Of a stretch of DNA of 15,491 nucleotides, positions 1 through 7,500 are shown piece by piece. Location of the stretch: NCBI GenBank assembly GCA_050014815.1, contig JBEKCP010000064.1:1-15491 (forward strand), in the 5' to 3' direction. The notes below the pieces were generated by a model that did not search any database, was not told the DNA's origin, and saw nothing but the letters and a program-made list of their open reading frames with translations. A program made the translations under genes and the position numbers. Numbering within the stretch: position 1 is the first letter of the stretch; each line of letters begins with the position of its first letter. Source of the DNA: JBEKCP01 sp050014815 (GTDB lineage: Bacteria; Planctomycetota; Planctomycetia; Pirellulales; Thermoguttaceae).

Positions 1-1
1 G

Positions 2-631
2 ACGCTGGGCGGGCACGTCGGCCTCATCCGCTACGGAACACAGGACCCCCTTTGGCCTGAAGGCTGGCAACTCGACCTGGACGGCGCCGCCTTCCCGCGG
101 TTGGACTGGGATCGGAACCTCGTTTCGTGCGACTACCGCTTGGGCGTGCCGCTGACGGTCCGCGAGGGACCCTGGGAGGGCAAGTTCGGATACTACCATC
201 TCTGCGCCCATCTGTCCGACGAGTTCGTGCTGACCCATCCGGACGTGGCGCGGCTGAACTACGTCCGCGACGCGCTGGTGCTGGGCATCGCGTACCGGCC
301 CATCCCCGACGTCCGAATCTATGGCGAAGCCAACTGGGCCTTCCACACTGACGGCGGCGCCCGGCCCTGGGAGTTCCAGTTCGGCGCAGAACTGAGCCCC
401 GCCGAGCCGACGGGATTCTACGGCGCCCCGTTCCTGGCCATCAACGGCGGGCTCCGCCAGGACGTGGGCTACGGCGGAAACGTCACGGCAGAGGCGGGCT
501 GGCAGTGGCGCGGCGCCACCGGGCGGCTCGCGCGGATCGGGCTCCAGTACTTCAACGGCTACTCCGACCAACGGCAATTCTACCGGAGCTATGAAGAGCT
601 GCTGGGCCTGGGCATCTGGTACGATTTCTAG
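2..631 (+). CDS. DUF1207 family protein, C-terminal part (5' end outside window)
   Basis: The frame is open from the left edge to a TAG at 629-631, so the gene starts upstream. A TTG at 101 is only an internal codon, because coding sequence (TLGGHVGLIRYGTQDPLWPE) continues to its left. The protein is rich in aromatic residues and glycine, and resembles the DUF1207 family, which I know mainly from planctomycetes and whose function is unknown. The last residue is Phe (GIWYDF), and the C-terminal third alternates polar and hydrophobic residues (RLARIGLQYFNGYSD). Both are typical of outer-membrane beta-barrel proteins, so an outer-membrane location is my inference. The gene converges on the htrA-like gene and ends 12 bp before a strong hairpin. 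The family call is by recall of sequence style, not by search. Confidence 0.8.
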   Translation, partial: TLGGHVGLIRYGTQDPLWPEGWQLDLDGAAFPRLDWDRNLVSCDYRLGVPLTVREGPWEGKFGYYHLCAHLSDEFVLTHPDVARLNYVRDALVLGIAYRPIPDVRIYGEANWAFHTDGGARPWEFQFGAELSPAEPTGFYGAPFLAINGGLRQDVGYGGNVTAEAGWQWRGATGRLARIGLQYFNGYSDQRQFYRSYEELLGLGIWYDF

Positions 632-640
632 AGTCCAGGT

Positions 641-759
641 CCCCCTCTCCCTCCGGGAGAGGGTTGGGGTGAGCGGATGCGTGGAAACGGGATACAAGAA
701 GCCGAGGTCGCTAGCAGTTCACCCTCACCCCCTGCCCCTCTCCCAGAGGGGGAGGGGAC
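641..759. repeat. Inverted pair of CCCTCTCCC hairpin repeats
   Basis: Two related units face each other: 641-672 (hairpin followed by TTGGGGTGAG) and 718-759 (TTCACCCTCACCCC then a second hairpin with a 10-bp stem containing one wobble, 735-757). The second unit is the reverse complement of the first with a few differences. About 45 bp of unremarkable DNA lies between. The arrangement looks like a small non-autonomous palindromic element or a tail-to-tail pair of REP-like repeats. A third, closely similar unit lies inside ileS at 3826-3867. Confidence 0.7.
643..663. terminator. GC-rich hairpin between convergent genes
   Basis: CCCTCTCCC, loop TCC, GGGAGAGGG forms a perfect 9-bp stem. It starts 12 bp after the stop of the DUF1207 gene. 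There is no T-run after it, so it is not a textbook intrinsic terminator, though its place between convergent genes suits a bidirectional stop. It is also one copy of a dispersed repeat family found again at 721-757 and inside ileS. Confidence 0.5.
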
Positions 760-765
760 GTTGAT

Positions 766-1992
766 TCAGTTCATCGGCACCTGCTCAGGCCGTTGGCCCA
801 CGGTGACGGTAAACGTCTGGTCTTTTCCATTGCGTTTCACCGTGACGGTGGCCTTTTCGCCGATCTTCGACCAGGCCACGGCCAGGCCCAACTCCCTGGG
901 GTTGTTGATGGTCTTGCCGTTCCACTTGACGATGACGTCGTGGGGTTGGAGGCCGGCTTCTTCGGCGGGGGCGCCGGGGATGACGCCGGTCACCAGGGCG
1001 CCGGTGCCGCCGGGCATGTCGAACTTTTCAGCCAGCTCCGGCTTCAGCTCCTGCATCGCGACGCCCAGCCATCCCCGCGCCACCTTGCCCCCTTCGACGA
1101 GCTGATCGTAGACGTGCCGGACCAGGTTGCCGGCGATGGCGAAACTGATGCCTTGATAGGTCGGCCCGAGGATCGCCGTATTGATGCCGACGATCCGGGC
1201 CTTCATGTCCACCAGGGGCCCGCCGCTATTGCCCCGATTGACGGCCGCGTCGGTCTGGAGGAAGTCTTGATAATTGACGTTCTCGACGACGGCATGGCGG
1301 CCCTTGGCACTGATAATCCCGGCCGTGACGGTCCATCCCAGGCCGAACGGGTTGCCGATGGCCATGACCGGATCGCCGACTTCCATCGCGTCGCTGTCGC
1401 CCCAGGAGGCCGCCAGCAGCCCGGAAGCGTCGATCTTCAACACGGCCAGGTCGGTGGCCGGGTCGATCCCCTTGACCCGGGCCCGGTGCTGGCTGCCGTC
1501 GCTGAGCTCGACCGTGACCTCGGTGGCGTGGTCGATGACGTGGGCGTTGGTGATGACGTAGCCGGCCGTATCCACAATGACCCCGGAGCCCTGTTCCTGC
1601 TCGCGGTATTGCGGCCGGCCGAAGAGCCAGTAGGACAGCTCGTCGCCGGCTTCGCCGCGGACCACCCGCGCCGCCTTCACGCCGACCACCGAAGGCCTGA
1701 TCCGCTTGGCGACGTACCGATAGTCGGTGATCGACACCGGCTGCCCGTTCGCCAGAACTTCGGCGGCGACATCCGCCTCGGCCCGCTCCCTCCCCCGGGT
1801 CCACGCATACTGGACCCGCTCGGCCAGGTTGGGCAAGACGAGGATGCCGATCAACAGCAGCAAGATCCAAAGGGCCCGGCTCAGGCGGAGCGGGGGTGGC
1901 GCCTCCAGGCGGAGCACCGGGCCCCGGTAGGGCGACGAGCCTGTCGGCCCGGGCACCGGGCCTGCCGGCTCGCCGTGATAACTCTCGGACAT
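766..1992 (-). CDS. htrA: HtrA/Deg-family S1C serine protease, membrane-anchored, one PDZ domain
   Basis: This 408-residue protein has a short proline-rich N-terminus, one hydrophobic segment (about 39-55, LWILLLLIGILVL), a trypsin-like protease domain (about 90-290) and one PDZ domain (about 305-400). The catalytic triad is visible as His151 (TNAHV), Asp181 (TDLAV) and Ser256 (GNSGGPL). The single membrane anchor with one PDZ resembles DegS, but in other phyla this layout also occurs in general quality-control proteases, so the substrate is not predictable. The protease domain should face the periplasm. The ATG at 1990-1992 has GAGGAG 7 nt upstream. The gene is divergent from the epimerase gene and converges on the DUF1207 gene. 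Length is normal for single-PDZ HtrA proteins. The family call is secure; the exact orthologue (DegP, DegQ or DegS) is not. Confidence 0.95.
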   Translation of the reverse strand: MSESYHGEPAGPVPGPTGSSPYRGPVLRLEAPPPLRLSRALWILLLLIGILVLPNLAERVQYAWTRGRERAEADVAAEVLANGQPVSITDYRYVAKRIRPSVVGVKAARVVRGEAGDELSYWLFGRPQYREQEQGSGVIVDTAGYVITNAHVIDHATEVTVELSDGSQHRARVKGIDPATDLAVLKIDASGLLAASWGDSDAMEVGDPVMAIGNPFGLGWTVTAGIISAKGRHAVVENVNYQDFLQTDAAVNRGNSGGPLVDMKARIVGINTAILGPTYQGISFAIAGNLVRHVYDQLVEGGKVARGWLGVAMQELKPELAEKFDMPGGTGALVTGVIPGAPAEEAGLQPHDVIVKWNGKTINNPRELGLAVAWSKIGEKATVTVKRNGKDQTFTVTVGQRPEQVPMN

Positions 1993-2035
1993 GGTCGATG
2001 GCTCCTCGGGAACCGCGGACAGGGAACCCCATGGG

Positions 2036-2044
2036 ATTATACCA
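2036..2044 (-). promoter_or_regulatory. Extended -10 promoter for the htrA-like gene
   Basis: On the minus strand the sequence reads TGGTATAAT, a perfect -10 hexamer with the extended TGn motif. It lies 44 bp upstream of the protease start codon, predicting a leader of roughly 35-40 nt. No good -35 is visible, which is normal for extended -10 promoters. It sits immediately next to the divergent epimerase promoter. Confidence 0.55.
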
Positions 2045-2048
2045 CCCG

Positions 2049-2076
2049 TTGCAATCCGGGGACCAGGGCTTAGAAT
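2049..2076 (+). promoter_or_regulatory. Sigma70-type promoter for the epimerase gene
   Basis: TTGCAA (2049-2054) and TAGAAT (2071-2076) are separated by 16 bp. Each differs from its consensus hexamer by one base. Transcription would begin near 2083-2085, at or next to the ATG at 2085, so the mRNA would have almost no leader. Consistent with this, no convincing Shine-Dalgarno sequence precedes the ATG. Confidence 0.5.
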
Positions 2077-2084
2077 TAGGCTCT

Positions 2085-3029
2085 ATGCGCAAATTCTTTG
2101 TAACCGGCGGCGCGGGTTTCATCGGTTCCCACATTGCGGAGGCCCTCGTCGCCCGCGGCGACCGCGTTCGCGTGCTGGACAACTTCAGCACCGGTCACCG
2201 GTCGAACCTGGAGGGTTTTCTGGACCGGATCGAGCTCGTCGAGGGCGATCTGCTGGATGCCGAGGCCGTGGGGCGGGCCGTGGAAGGGGTGGACGCGATC
2301 TTCCACGAGGCGGCGTTGGCCTCCGTGCCGCGGAGCATCGAGGCCCCGTTGGCCTCGCACGCCGCCTGCGTCACGGGGACGGTCCAACTGCTGGACGCCG
2401 CCCGCCGGGCCGGGGTCCGCCGGGTGGTGTACGCCGCCTCCAGCAGCGTGTACGGCGATCAGCCGACCAGCAGCAAGCGGGAAACGGACTTGCCCGCCCC
2501 CCTCTCGCCCTACGCCGCCGCAAAGCTCTCCGGCGAACTCTACTGCTCGGCCTTCGCCGCCACTTACGGACTCCAGACCGTCGCGCTGCGGTACTTCAAC
2601 GTTTTCGGGCCGCGGCAGGACCCCAACAGCCCCTATTCGGCGGTCATCCCGCTGTTCATCACGGCCATGTTGTCGGGCTCGCAGCCGGTCATCTACGGCG
2701 ACGGCCGGCAGTCGCGCGACTTCACGTTCGTGGCCAACGTGGTCGAGGCCAACCTGCTGGCCGCCGACGCGCCCGGCGTATCCGGCCGGGTGCTGAACGT
2801 CGCCAACGGCAAGACCACGGATCTCTTGACGCTCATCGACCTTCTGAACCGGATGCTGCCAGCGCAGGTGAAGCCGCGGCACGCCCCGCCCCGCGTCGGG
2901 GACGTCCGCGAGAGCCTTGCCGACATCAGCCAGGCCCGCAAGCTCCTCGGCTACGAGCCGTCCGTCGCGTTCGAGGAGGGCCTTCGGCGGTCGATCGCCT
3001 ATTACCGCCGGCTGGCGGGCAGAGTTTAG
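2085..3029 (+). CDS. NAD-dependent sugar-nucleotide epimerase (extended SDR; UDP-hexose 4-epimerase-like)
   Basis: This 314-residue protein is an extended short-chain dehydrogenase. The N-terminal Rossmann motif is GGAGFIGSH (8-16), the serine stretch is AASSSVYG (117-124), and the catalytic pair is Tyr143 and Lys147 in SPYAAAKLSGE. The stretch YFNVFGPRQDPNSPYSAVIP (170-189) is typical of UDP-GlcNAc/UDP-GalNAc 4-epimerases of the WbpP/Gne type, and YGDGRQSRDFTFV (204-216) is shared with UDP-glucuronate decarboxylases and dTDP-glucose dehydratases. Substrate is therefore unproven; 4-epimerisation of a UDP-sugar for polysaccharide or glycoconjugate synthesis is the best guess. The frame stays open 189 nt upstream of the ATG, but the promoter at 2049-2076 and the start of the Rossmann fold place the start at 2085. 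No glycan genes are adjacent. Confidence 0.9.
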   Translation: MRKFFVTGGAGFIGSHIAEALVARGDRVRVLDNFSTGHRSNLEGFLDRIELVEGDLLDAEAVGRAVEGVDAIFHEAALASVPRSIEAPLASHAACVTGTVQLLDAARRAGVRRVVYAASSSVYGDQPTSSKRETDLPAPLSPYAAAKLSGELYCSAFAATYGLQTVALRYFNVFGPRQDPNSPYSAVIPLFITAMLSGSQPVIYGDGRQSRDFTFVANVVEANLLAADAPGVSGRVLNVANGKTTDLLTLIDLLNRMLPAQVKPRHAPPRVGDVRESLADISQARKLLGYEPSVAFEEGLRRSIAYYRRLAGRV

Positions 3030-3063
3030 CCAAGGTGAGCACCCCCACCGCCGCGAGCGTGGC

Positions 3064-3090
3064 CCAACTGGCGATCAACAGCCAGGTTGG
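3064..3090. other. Stem-loop downstream of the epimerase gene
   Basis: CCAACTGGC (3064-3072), loop GATCAACA and GCCAGGTTGG (3081-3090) pair with a single bulged base. It lies 35 bp after the epimerase stop and before the ileS promoter. There is no following T-run. It could mark the 3' end of the epimerase transcript. Confidence 0.35.
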
Positions 3091-3148
3091 CGACCTAAGA
3101 CCCAAGTAGTAAGACCCAAGAGCACTAGGGTCCACAAGGCTCGGGCGA

Positions 3149-3154
3149 TATAAT
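3149..3154 (+). promoter_or_regulatory. -10 element of a probable ileS promoter
   Basis: A perfect TATAAT lies 24 bp upstream of the ileS ATG. No recognisable -35 hexamer or extended -10 TGn precedes it, so the call rests on the hexamer and its position. The region contains no T-box-like leader: the distance to the ATG is far too short for one. Confidence 0.4.
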
Positions 3155-3178
3155 CATCCTTTCGATCGAGGCCATTCG

Positions 3179-6100
3179 ATGTTCGACCCCGTTGACAGCT
3201 CCGTGTCACTCCCCCAGCAAGAGGAGCGGATCATCCGCTTCTGGAAGGAGCGGCAGATCTACGAGAAATCGCTGGCCGCCCGGGCCGATGCGCCGCCGTT
3301 CGTCTTCTATGAAGGCCCGCCGACCGCCAACGGCCTGCCCCACCCGGGGCACTGCCTCACCCGGGCCATCAAGGACCTCTTCCCCCGCTACAAGACGATG
3401 CGGGGCCTCCGCGCGGACCGCAAGGCCGGCTGGGACACTCATGGGCTGCCCGTCGAGGTTGAGGTCTGCAAGGAACTGGGCATCCACGCCAAGGAGGAGA
3501 TCGAGGCGTACGGGGTCGAGCCCTTCATCCACCGCTGCGTCGAGAGCGTCTTCCGATATATGCGGCAGTGGGAGCAACTGACCGAGCGACTGGGGTTCTG
3601 GATCCATCTGGACGAGGCCTACGTCACGTTCCATCAGAGCTACGTCGAGAGCGTCTGGTGGGCCTTGAAGAACCTCTTCGACCGCGGCCTCTTGTACCAG
3701 GGCCACAAGATCGTCTGGTGGTGGGCCCAGGGGGGCACGGCCCTCTCCAGCGGCGAAGTGGGCCAGGGCTACCGCGAGGTGGCCGACCCGGCCGTCTACG
3801 TCCGCTTCCCATTGGTCAATGGTCTCCCCTCTCCCTCCGGGAGAGGGGCCGGGGGTGAGGGTGAACCCGACACGGACCTACTGGTTTGGACGACCACCCC
3901 ATGGACGCTGCCGGCCAACCAGTTCGTTGCGGTGAAGCCGGACCTCGAATACTCGGTCGTCCAGTTCGAGGGCGATTCGAGAAAGTTGATCCTCGCCTCG
4001 GCCCTAGTCGAGCAGGTGGCCAAGAAGATCGGCCGCGAGGTTGCGGTCGAAGCCTCGCTTCCCGGCTCGGTCCTTGTCGACTGCCGCTATGCGCCGCCGT
4101 TCGACTATTACTACCAGGCGCCCGGCCATTGGGGTGACATCGTCCGCGAGGCGACAGCGGATGAACTCGCCGCACTGCTGGCGGCCGAGGCCGGCAAGGC
4201 AACGGCACAGCAAATCGAGTTGGGCCGGAAGCTTGACGGGCGGTGTCAGTCGACCAAAGAGGACCACGCCAAGGAGTTCAAAGCTGGCGGCAAATGCGAG
4301 TGGCTCGTCGCCTGGCGGGTTCGAGAGGCAGACTTTGTGACCACCGACACGGGAACAGGGATCGTCCATATCGCTCCCGCGTTCGGGGAGGACGACTTTG
4401 AGTTGCTGGGAGAGGCTCAGCTCGATCCCCGGAGCAACGTGGAAGGAAGCTGCATGCCACATCTCCTCCGTCCCGTGGCGTCGGACGGCACCTTCACGGC
4501 CGACGCCCCCGACTACCAGGGCCGCTGGGTCAAGGACTGCGACAAGGACATCATCCGCGACCTGAAATCCCGCGGACTGTTGCTGCACCAGGAGCAATAC
4601 GTCCACGACTATCCGTTCTGCTGGCGGGCCGAAGAGGACCCGCTGATCCAGTACCCCCGGAAAAGCTGGTTCATCCGCACCACGCAGTTCCGCGAGAAGA
4701 TGCTGGAGAACAACCACCGGATCAACTGGCTGCCGGAACACATCCGCGACGGACGTTTTGGGAACTTTCTGGAGACGAACGTCGATTGGGCCCTCTCCCG
4801 CGAGCGGTACTGGGGCACGCCGCTGCCGATCTGGGTCTGCGAAGAGACCGGTTACACGGAGGCCATCGGGTCCTACGAGGAGCTTCGGGCCAAGCCGGGG
4901 GCCGCCGGCTTTGATGCATGGGACGAGGCCAAGCGCGGCAAGCCAAATCTGCCCGAGCACCTCAAGATCCACAAGCCCTACATCGACGCCGTGACCTACG
5001 ACTCGCCCAAGGCGGCCGGCAAGAGGATGCGCCGCGTCGGCGACGTGATCGACTGCTGGTTCGACAGCGGGGCGATGCCGTTCGCCCAATGGGGCTATCC
5101 CGGCCAGCCCGGCTCGGAGGAGCGATTCCGCGACCAGTTCCCGGCCGACTTCATCAGCGAGGCCCTCGACCAGACCCGCGGCTGGTTCTACAGCCTGCTG
5201 GCGATCAGCACGCTCTTGTTCAGTGAAACCGGTCAGGGCGAGAAGGCAGCAACCTCAGATATCAAATCCCAAATCTCAAATCCCAAATCCCAAACAAATC
5301 CAAAATCCAAAATCCAAAATCCAAAATCCCCTCTTCCCTATCCCCACCCCTTCCGCAACTGCATCGTGCTGGGGCTGATGATGGGCGAAGACGGTCAGAA
5401 GATGTCCAAGAGCAAGCGGAACTACCGTGAGCCGGGAGAGATATTCGACCGCTACGGGGCCGACGCCCTGCGGTGGTTCTTCTTCTCGAACCAGCCGCCG
5501 TGGACGTCGATCCGTTACAGCGAGCAGGCGATCAAGGAGACGATCCCCGAGTTCCTGCTGCGGCTTTGGAACGTCTACAGTTTCTTCGTCATCTACGCGA
5601 ACATCGACGGGTTCGATCCGGCGGCGGAGATCCCCGGCGCTGCGGGGGAACTGGGGCCCGAGGTGCTGGCCCGGGCCCGCGGCTATCGCCCGCCGCACCA
5701 GCGGAGCGAGCTGGACCGCTGGATCAAGAGCGAGCTGAGCCGCGCGGCGGCGGACGTGGTCGCTCGGATGGACGCTTACGACAACTACAACGCCTGCGGG
5801 CGGTTGGTCGAGTTCGTCGATGCCTTGAGCAACTGGTACGTCCGCCGCAGCCGCGACCGGTTTTGGAGCGCCGGGGTCTCGGCCGCCAAGAGCGACGCGC
5901 ACTGGACGCTCTACGAATGCCTGCTGACCTGCTCGAAGCTGATTGCCCCCTTCGTGCCTTTTCTGGCCGAGGCCATGTGGCAGAACCTGGCCGTTGCGGC
6001 CTTCCGCGACCGGCCGGCCGCGGAGCAGCCACCCGAGAGCGTCCACCTGTGCGGCTACCCGGCCGGCGACCCGAACGAGATCGACGAGGAGCTTTCGCAA

Positions 6101-6853
6101 CGGATGGGGCTCGTGCGGGAGATCGTCTCGCTCGGGCGGAGCGCCCGCATGGGCGCCAAGCTCAAGGTCCGGCAGCCGCTGGCAAAGGTCGAGATCGTGC
6201 TGGCCGATCGCGCGCACCAGGAGTGGCTCGAAGAACATGCCGCGCTCATTTGCGACGAGCTCAACGTGAAGCGAGTCGATTTCATCGAGCGGGCCGACCA
6301 GTATGTCACTTACACGGTCCTGCCCGACCTGAAGCGGTTGGGCCCCCGGCTGGGCAAGCAGTTACCGTGGGTGCGGAAGGCCCTAGCGGAGGCGGACCCG
6401 GCAGAGTTGGTCGGTGACTTGGAACGCCAAGGGTGCATATTCGTACTTATCAAGCCGGACGACGTTGGGGTGGCGCTCAACGCCGAGGACATCCAGGTCC
6501 GGCTCCAGGCGAAACCCGGCTGGGCCGCCGCCCAGGGCCGCGCGTGCGTGGTCGTGCTCTCGACGGAGCTTAACGAGGACTTGCTCGCCGAGGGCATCGC
6601 CCGCGAGGCCGCCCGCGTCATCAACGACCGCCGCAAGGACATGAACTGCCGCTTCACCGACCGGATCGAGGTGGGCTTAGTGACTGATTCAGCCGAGTTG
6701 CGGGCCGCCGTCGAGCAGTTCCGGGAATACATCCAGGGCGAGACGTTGGCCCTGGCGATCCATTTCGAGCCCATCGCCGGGGCCGAGGCGGTCGATGTGG
6801 AAATCGCCGATTACCGGGCAATGTTGTACGTGAAGGTCGTACGGGACCAGTAA
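3179..6853 (+). CDS. ileS: Isoleucyl-tRNA synthetase with two repeat-derived insertions
   Basis: A 1224-residue class I synthetase that charges tRNA-Ile with isoleucine in the cytoplasm. Visible motifs are HPGH (55-58, the HIGH signature), GWDTHGLPVE (84-93), WTTTPWTLPANQ (starting near 236) at the entry of the CP1 editing domain, GTGIVHIAPAFGEDD (392-406) with the editing aspartates, CWFDSG before the second half of the catalytic fold, and KMSKS (741-745). The C-terminus lacks the Cys-rich zinc motif of the E. coli type, fitting the eukaryote-like IleRS2 class (my inference). At about 1050-1100 residues usual, this copy is long. Two segments are repeat DNA read in frame: about 216-229 at the edge of CP1, and a low-complexity stretch at about 683-720 just before KMSKS. 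The ATG has GAGG 7 nt upstream. purN follows after 3 bp. Confidence 0.97.
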   Translation: MFDPVDSSVSLPQQEERIIRFWKERQIYEKSLAARADAPPFVFYEGPPTANGLPHPGHCLTRAIKDLFPRYKTMRGLRADRKAGWDTHGLPVEVEVCKELGIHAKEEIEAYGVEPFIHRCVESVFRYMRQWEQLTERLGFWIHLDEAYVTFHQSYVESVWWALKNLFDRGLLYQGHKIVWWWAQGGTALSSGEVGQGYREVADPAVYVRFPLVNGLPSPSGRGAGGEGEPDTDLLVWTTTPWTLPANQFVAVKPDLEYSVVQFEGDSRKLILASALVEQVAKKIGREVAVEASLPGSVLVDCRYAPPFDYYYQAPGHWGDIVREATADELAALLAAEAGKATAQQIELGRKLDGRCQSTKEDHAKEFKAGGKCEWLVAWRVREADFVTTDTGTGIVHIAPAFGEDDFELLGEAQLDPRSNVEGSCMPHLLRPVASDGTFTADAPDYQGRWVKDCDKDIIRDLKSRGLLLHQEQYVHDYPFCWRAEEDPLIQYPRKSWFIRTTQFREKMLENNHRINWLPEHIRDGRFGNFLETNVDWALSRERYWGTPLPIWVCEETGYTEAIGSYEELRAKPGAAGFDAWDEAKRGKPNLPEHLKIHKPYIDAVTYDSPKAAGKRMRRVGDVIDCWFDSGAMPFAQWGYPGQPGSEERFRDQFPADFISEALDQTRGWFYSLLAISTLLFSETGQGEKAATSDIKSQISNPKSQTNPKSKIQNPKSPLPYPHPFRNCIVLGLMMGEDGQKMSKSKRNYREPGEIFDRYGADALRWFFFSNQPPWTSIRYSEQAIKETIPEFLLRLWNVYSFFVIYANIDGFDPAAEIPGAAGELGPEVLARARGYRPPHQRSELDRWIKSELSRAAADVVARMDAYDNYNACGRLVEFVDALSNWYVRRSRDRFWSAGVSAAKSDAHWTLYECLLTCSKLIAPFVPFLAEAMWQNLAVAAFRDRPAAEQPPESVHLCGYPAGDPNEIDEELSQRMGLVREIVSLGRSARMGAKLKVRQPLAKVEIVLADRAHQEWLEEHAALICDELNVKRVDFIERADQYVTYTVLPDLKRLGPRLGKQLPWVRKALAEADPAELVGDLERQGCIFVLIKPDDVGVALNAEDIQVRLQAKPGWAAAQGRACVVVLSTELNEDLLAEGIAREAARVINDRRKDMNCRFTDRIEVGLVTDSAELRAAVEQFREYIQGETLALAIHFEPIAGAEAVDVEIADYRAMLYVKVVRDQ
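3826..3867 (+). repeat. CCCTCTCCC hairpin repeat inside ileS
   Basis: CCCCTCTCCC (3826-3835), loop TCC and GGGAGAGGGG (3839-3848) form a perfect 10-bp stem. It is followed by GGGGGTGAGGGTGAA, the reverse complement of the TTCACCCTCACCCC tail of the copy at 718-759. Read in frame it gives about 14 residues (SPSGRGAGGEGE) between YVRFPL and LLVWTTTP, where other IleRS proteins have only a short linker. Confidence 0.85.
5264..5330 (+). repeat. AAATCCC/AAATCCA heptamer repeat inside ileS
   Basis: About nine tandem 7-bp units (AAATCCC, AAATCTC, then AAATCCA) run through the coding sequence and are strikingly AT-rich against their surroundings. In frame they encode a lysine/serine/asparagine/proline stretch (NPKSKIQNPKS). 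Heptamer repeats of this kind are known as dispersed short tandem repeats in some bacteria, for example the STRR/LTRR sequences of cyanobacteria. I infer a comparable family here. Confidence 0.85.
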
Positions 6854-6856
6854 GCC

Positions 6857-7483
6857 ATGACCACGTTGCGTATCGCCGTTTTGATTTCCGGTGGCGGCAC
6901 GACGCTGTGGAACCTGATCGAGCGGATCCGCACCCGGCGCCTTCGGAGGGTCGAGATCGCGGTGGCGATCTCAAGCAACCCGGGAGCCATGGGCCTCGCG
7001 ATTGCCCGTGAGGCCGGCATCTCGACCTGCGTCATCCAGCGGAAGGATTTCCCGTCCCAGGACGCGTTCAGCGAGGCGGTGTTTGCCCGCTGCCGCGTGG
7101 CCGCGGCCGGCCTGGTGGTCATGGGCGGGTTCCTGAAGCGATTGACCATCCCGGAGGATTTCACCAACCGCGTGACGAACATCCATCCGGCCCTGGTCCC
7201 GGCGTTCTGCGGCGAGGGTTTTTACGGGCACCGCGTCCACGAGGCGGTGCTGGAATATGGGGCGAAGCTGAGCGGCTGTACCGTCCATTTCGCCGACAAC
7301 CAGTACGACCATGGCCCCGTGATCCTCCAGAAGGCGGTGCCGGTCCTGGAGGACGACACGCCCGACACCTTGGCGGCGAGGGTCTTCCAGGCCGAGTGCG
7401 AGGCCTATCCCGAGGCGATCCAGTGGATTGCCGACGGCCGCGTTCGGTTCGAGGGCCGCCGCGTGCGGGTCCTGCCCCCGTAG
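6857..7483 (+). CDS. purN: Phosphoribosylglycinamide formyltransferase (GART)
   Basis: This 208-residue enzyme transfers the formyl group of 10-formyl-tetrahydrofolate to GAR, the third step of purine synthesis. The catalytic residues of the family are present: Asn108 and His110 in TNIHPALVP, and Asp151 in DHGPVILQ. Other family marks are the N-terminal phosphate loop SGGGTTLWN (11-19) and GFYGHRVHEAVL (121-132). The phosphate loop differs from the common SGxGSN form, with GTT in place of GSN. Length matches the usual 190-220. The ATG lies 3 bp after the ileS stop, so translation is probably coupled. Pairing with ileS has no obvious metabolic logic and other pur genes are not in the window. 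Confidence 0.95.
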   Translation: MTTLRIAVLISGGGTTLWNLIERIRTRRLRRVEIAVAISSNPGAMGLAIAREAGISTCVIQRKDFPSQDAFSEAVFARCRVAAAGLVVMGGFLKRLTIPEDFTNRVTNIHPALVPAFCGEGFYGHRVHEAVLEYGAKLSGCTVHFADNQYDHGPVILQKAVPVLEDDTPDTLAARVFQAECEAYPEAIQWIADGRVRFEGRRVRVLPP

Positions 7484-7500
7484 CGCGCAACGACAACGGG

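Noticed and set aside
793..2073. 426-codon open frame on the plus strand
   Set aside because: It is antisense to the HtrA-like protease gene, whose catalytic triad and PDZ domain are intact. The translated text is Asp/Gly/Arg-rich and has no domain.
1226..2191. 321-codon minus-strand frame overlapping htrA in another phase
   Set aside because: It shares the strand with htrA but is out of phase, and is Arg/Gly/Pro-rich as expected of a shifted GC-rich frame.
2926..3135. 69-codon minus-strand frame with a hydrophobic stretch (WLLIASWATLAAVGVLTLA)
   Set aside because: The hydrophobic part is short, the rest overlaps the epimerase 3' end in antisense, and no ribosome binding site was seen. A decayed gene fragment cannot be excluded.
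3149..3178. T-box or other riboswitch leader for ileS
   Set aside because: The likely leader is under 25 nt and the whole gap is 149 bp with no T-box motif or specifier-loop fold.
4004..5089. 361-codon minus-strand frame opposite ileS
   Set aside because: The ileS frame is certain from its motifs. The antisense frame has no ribosome binding site or recognisable domain.
5276..6238. 320-codon minus-strand frame opposite ileS
   Set aside because: Its C-terminal part is the translated heptamer repeat and the rest mirrors ileS codons.
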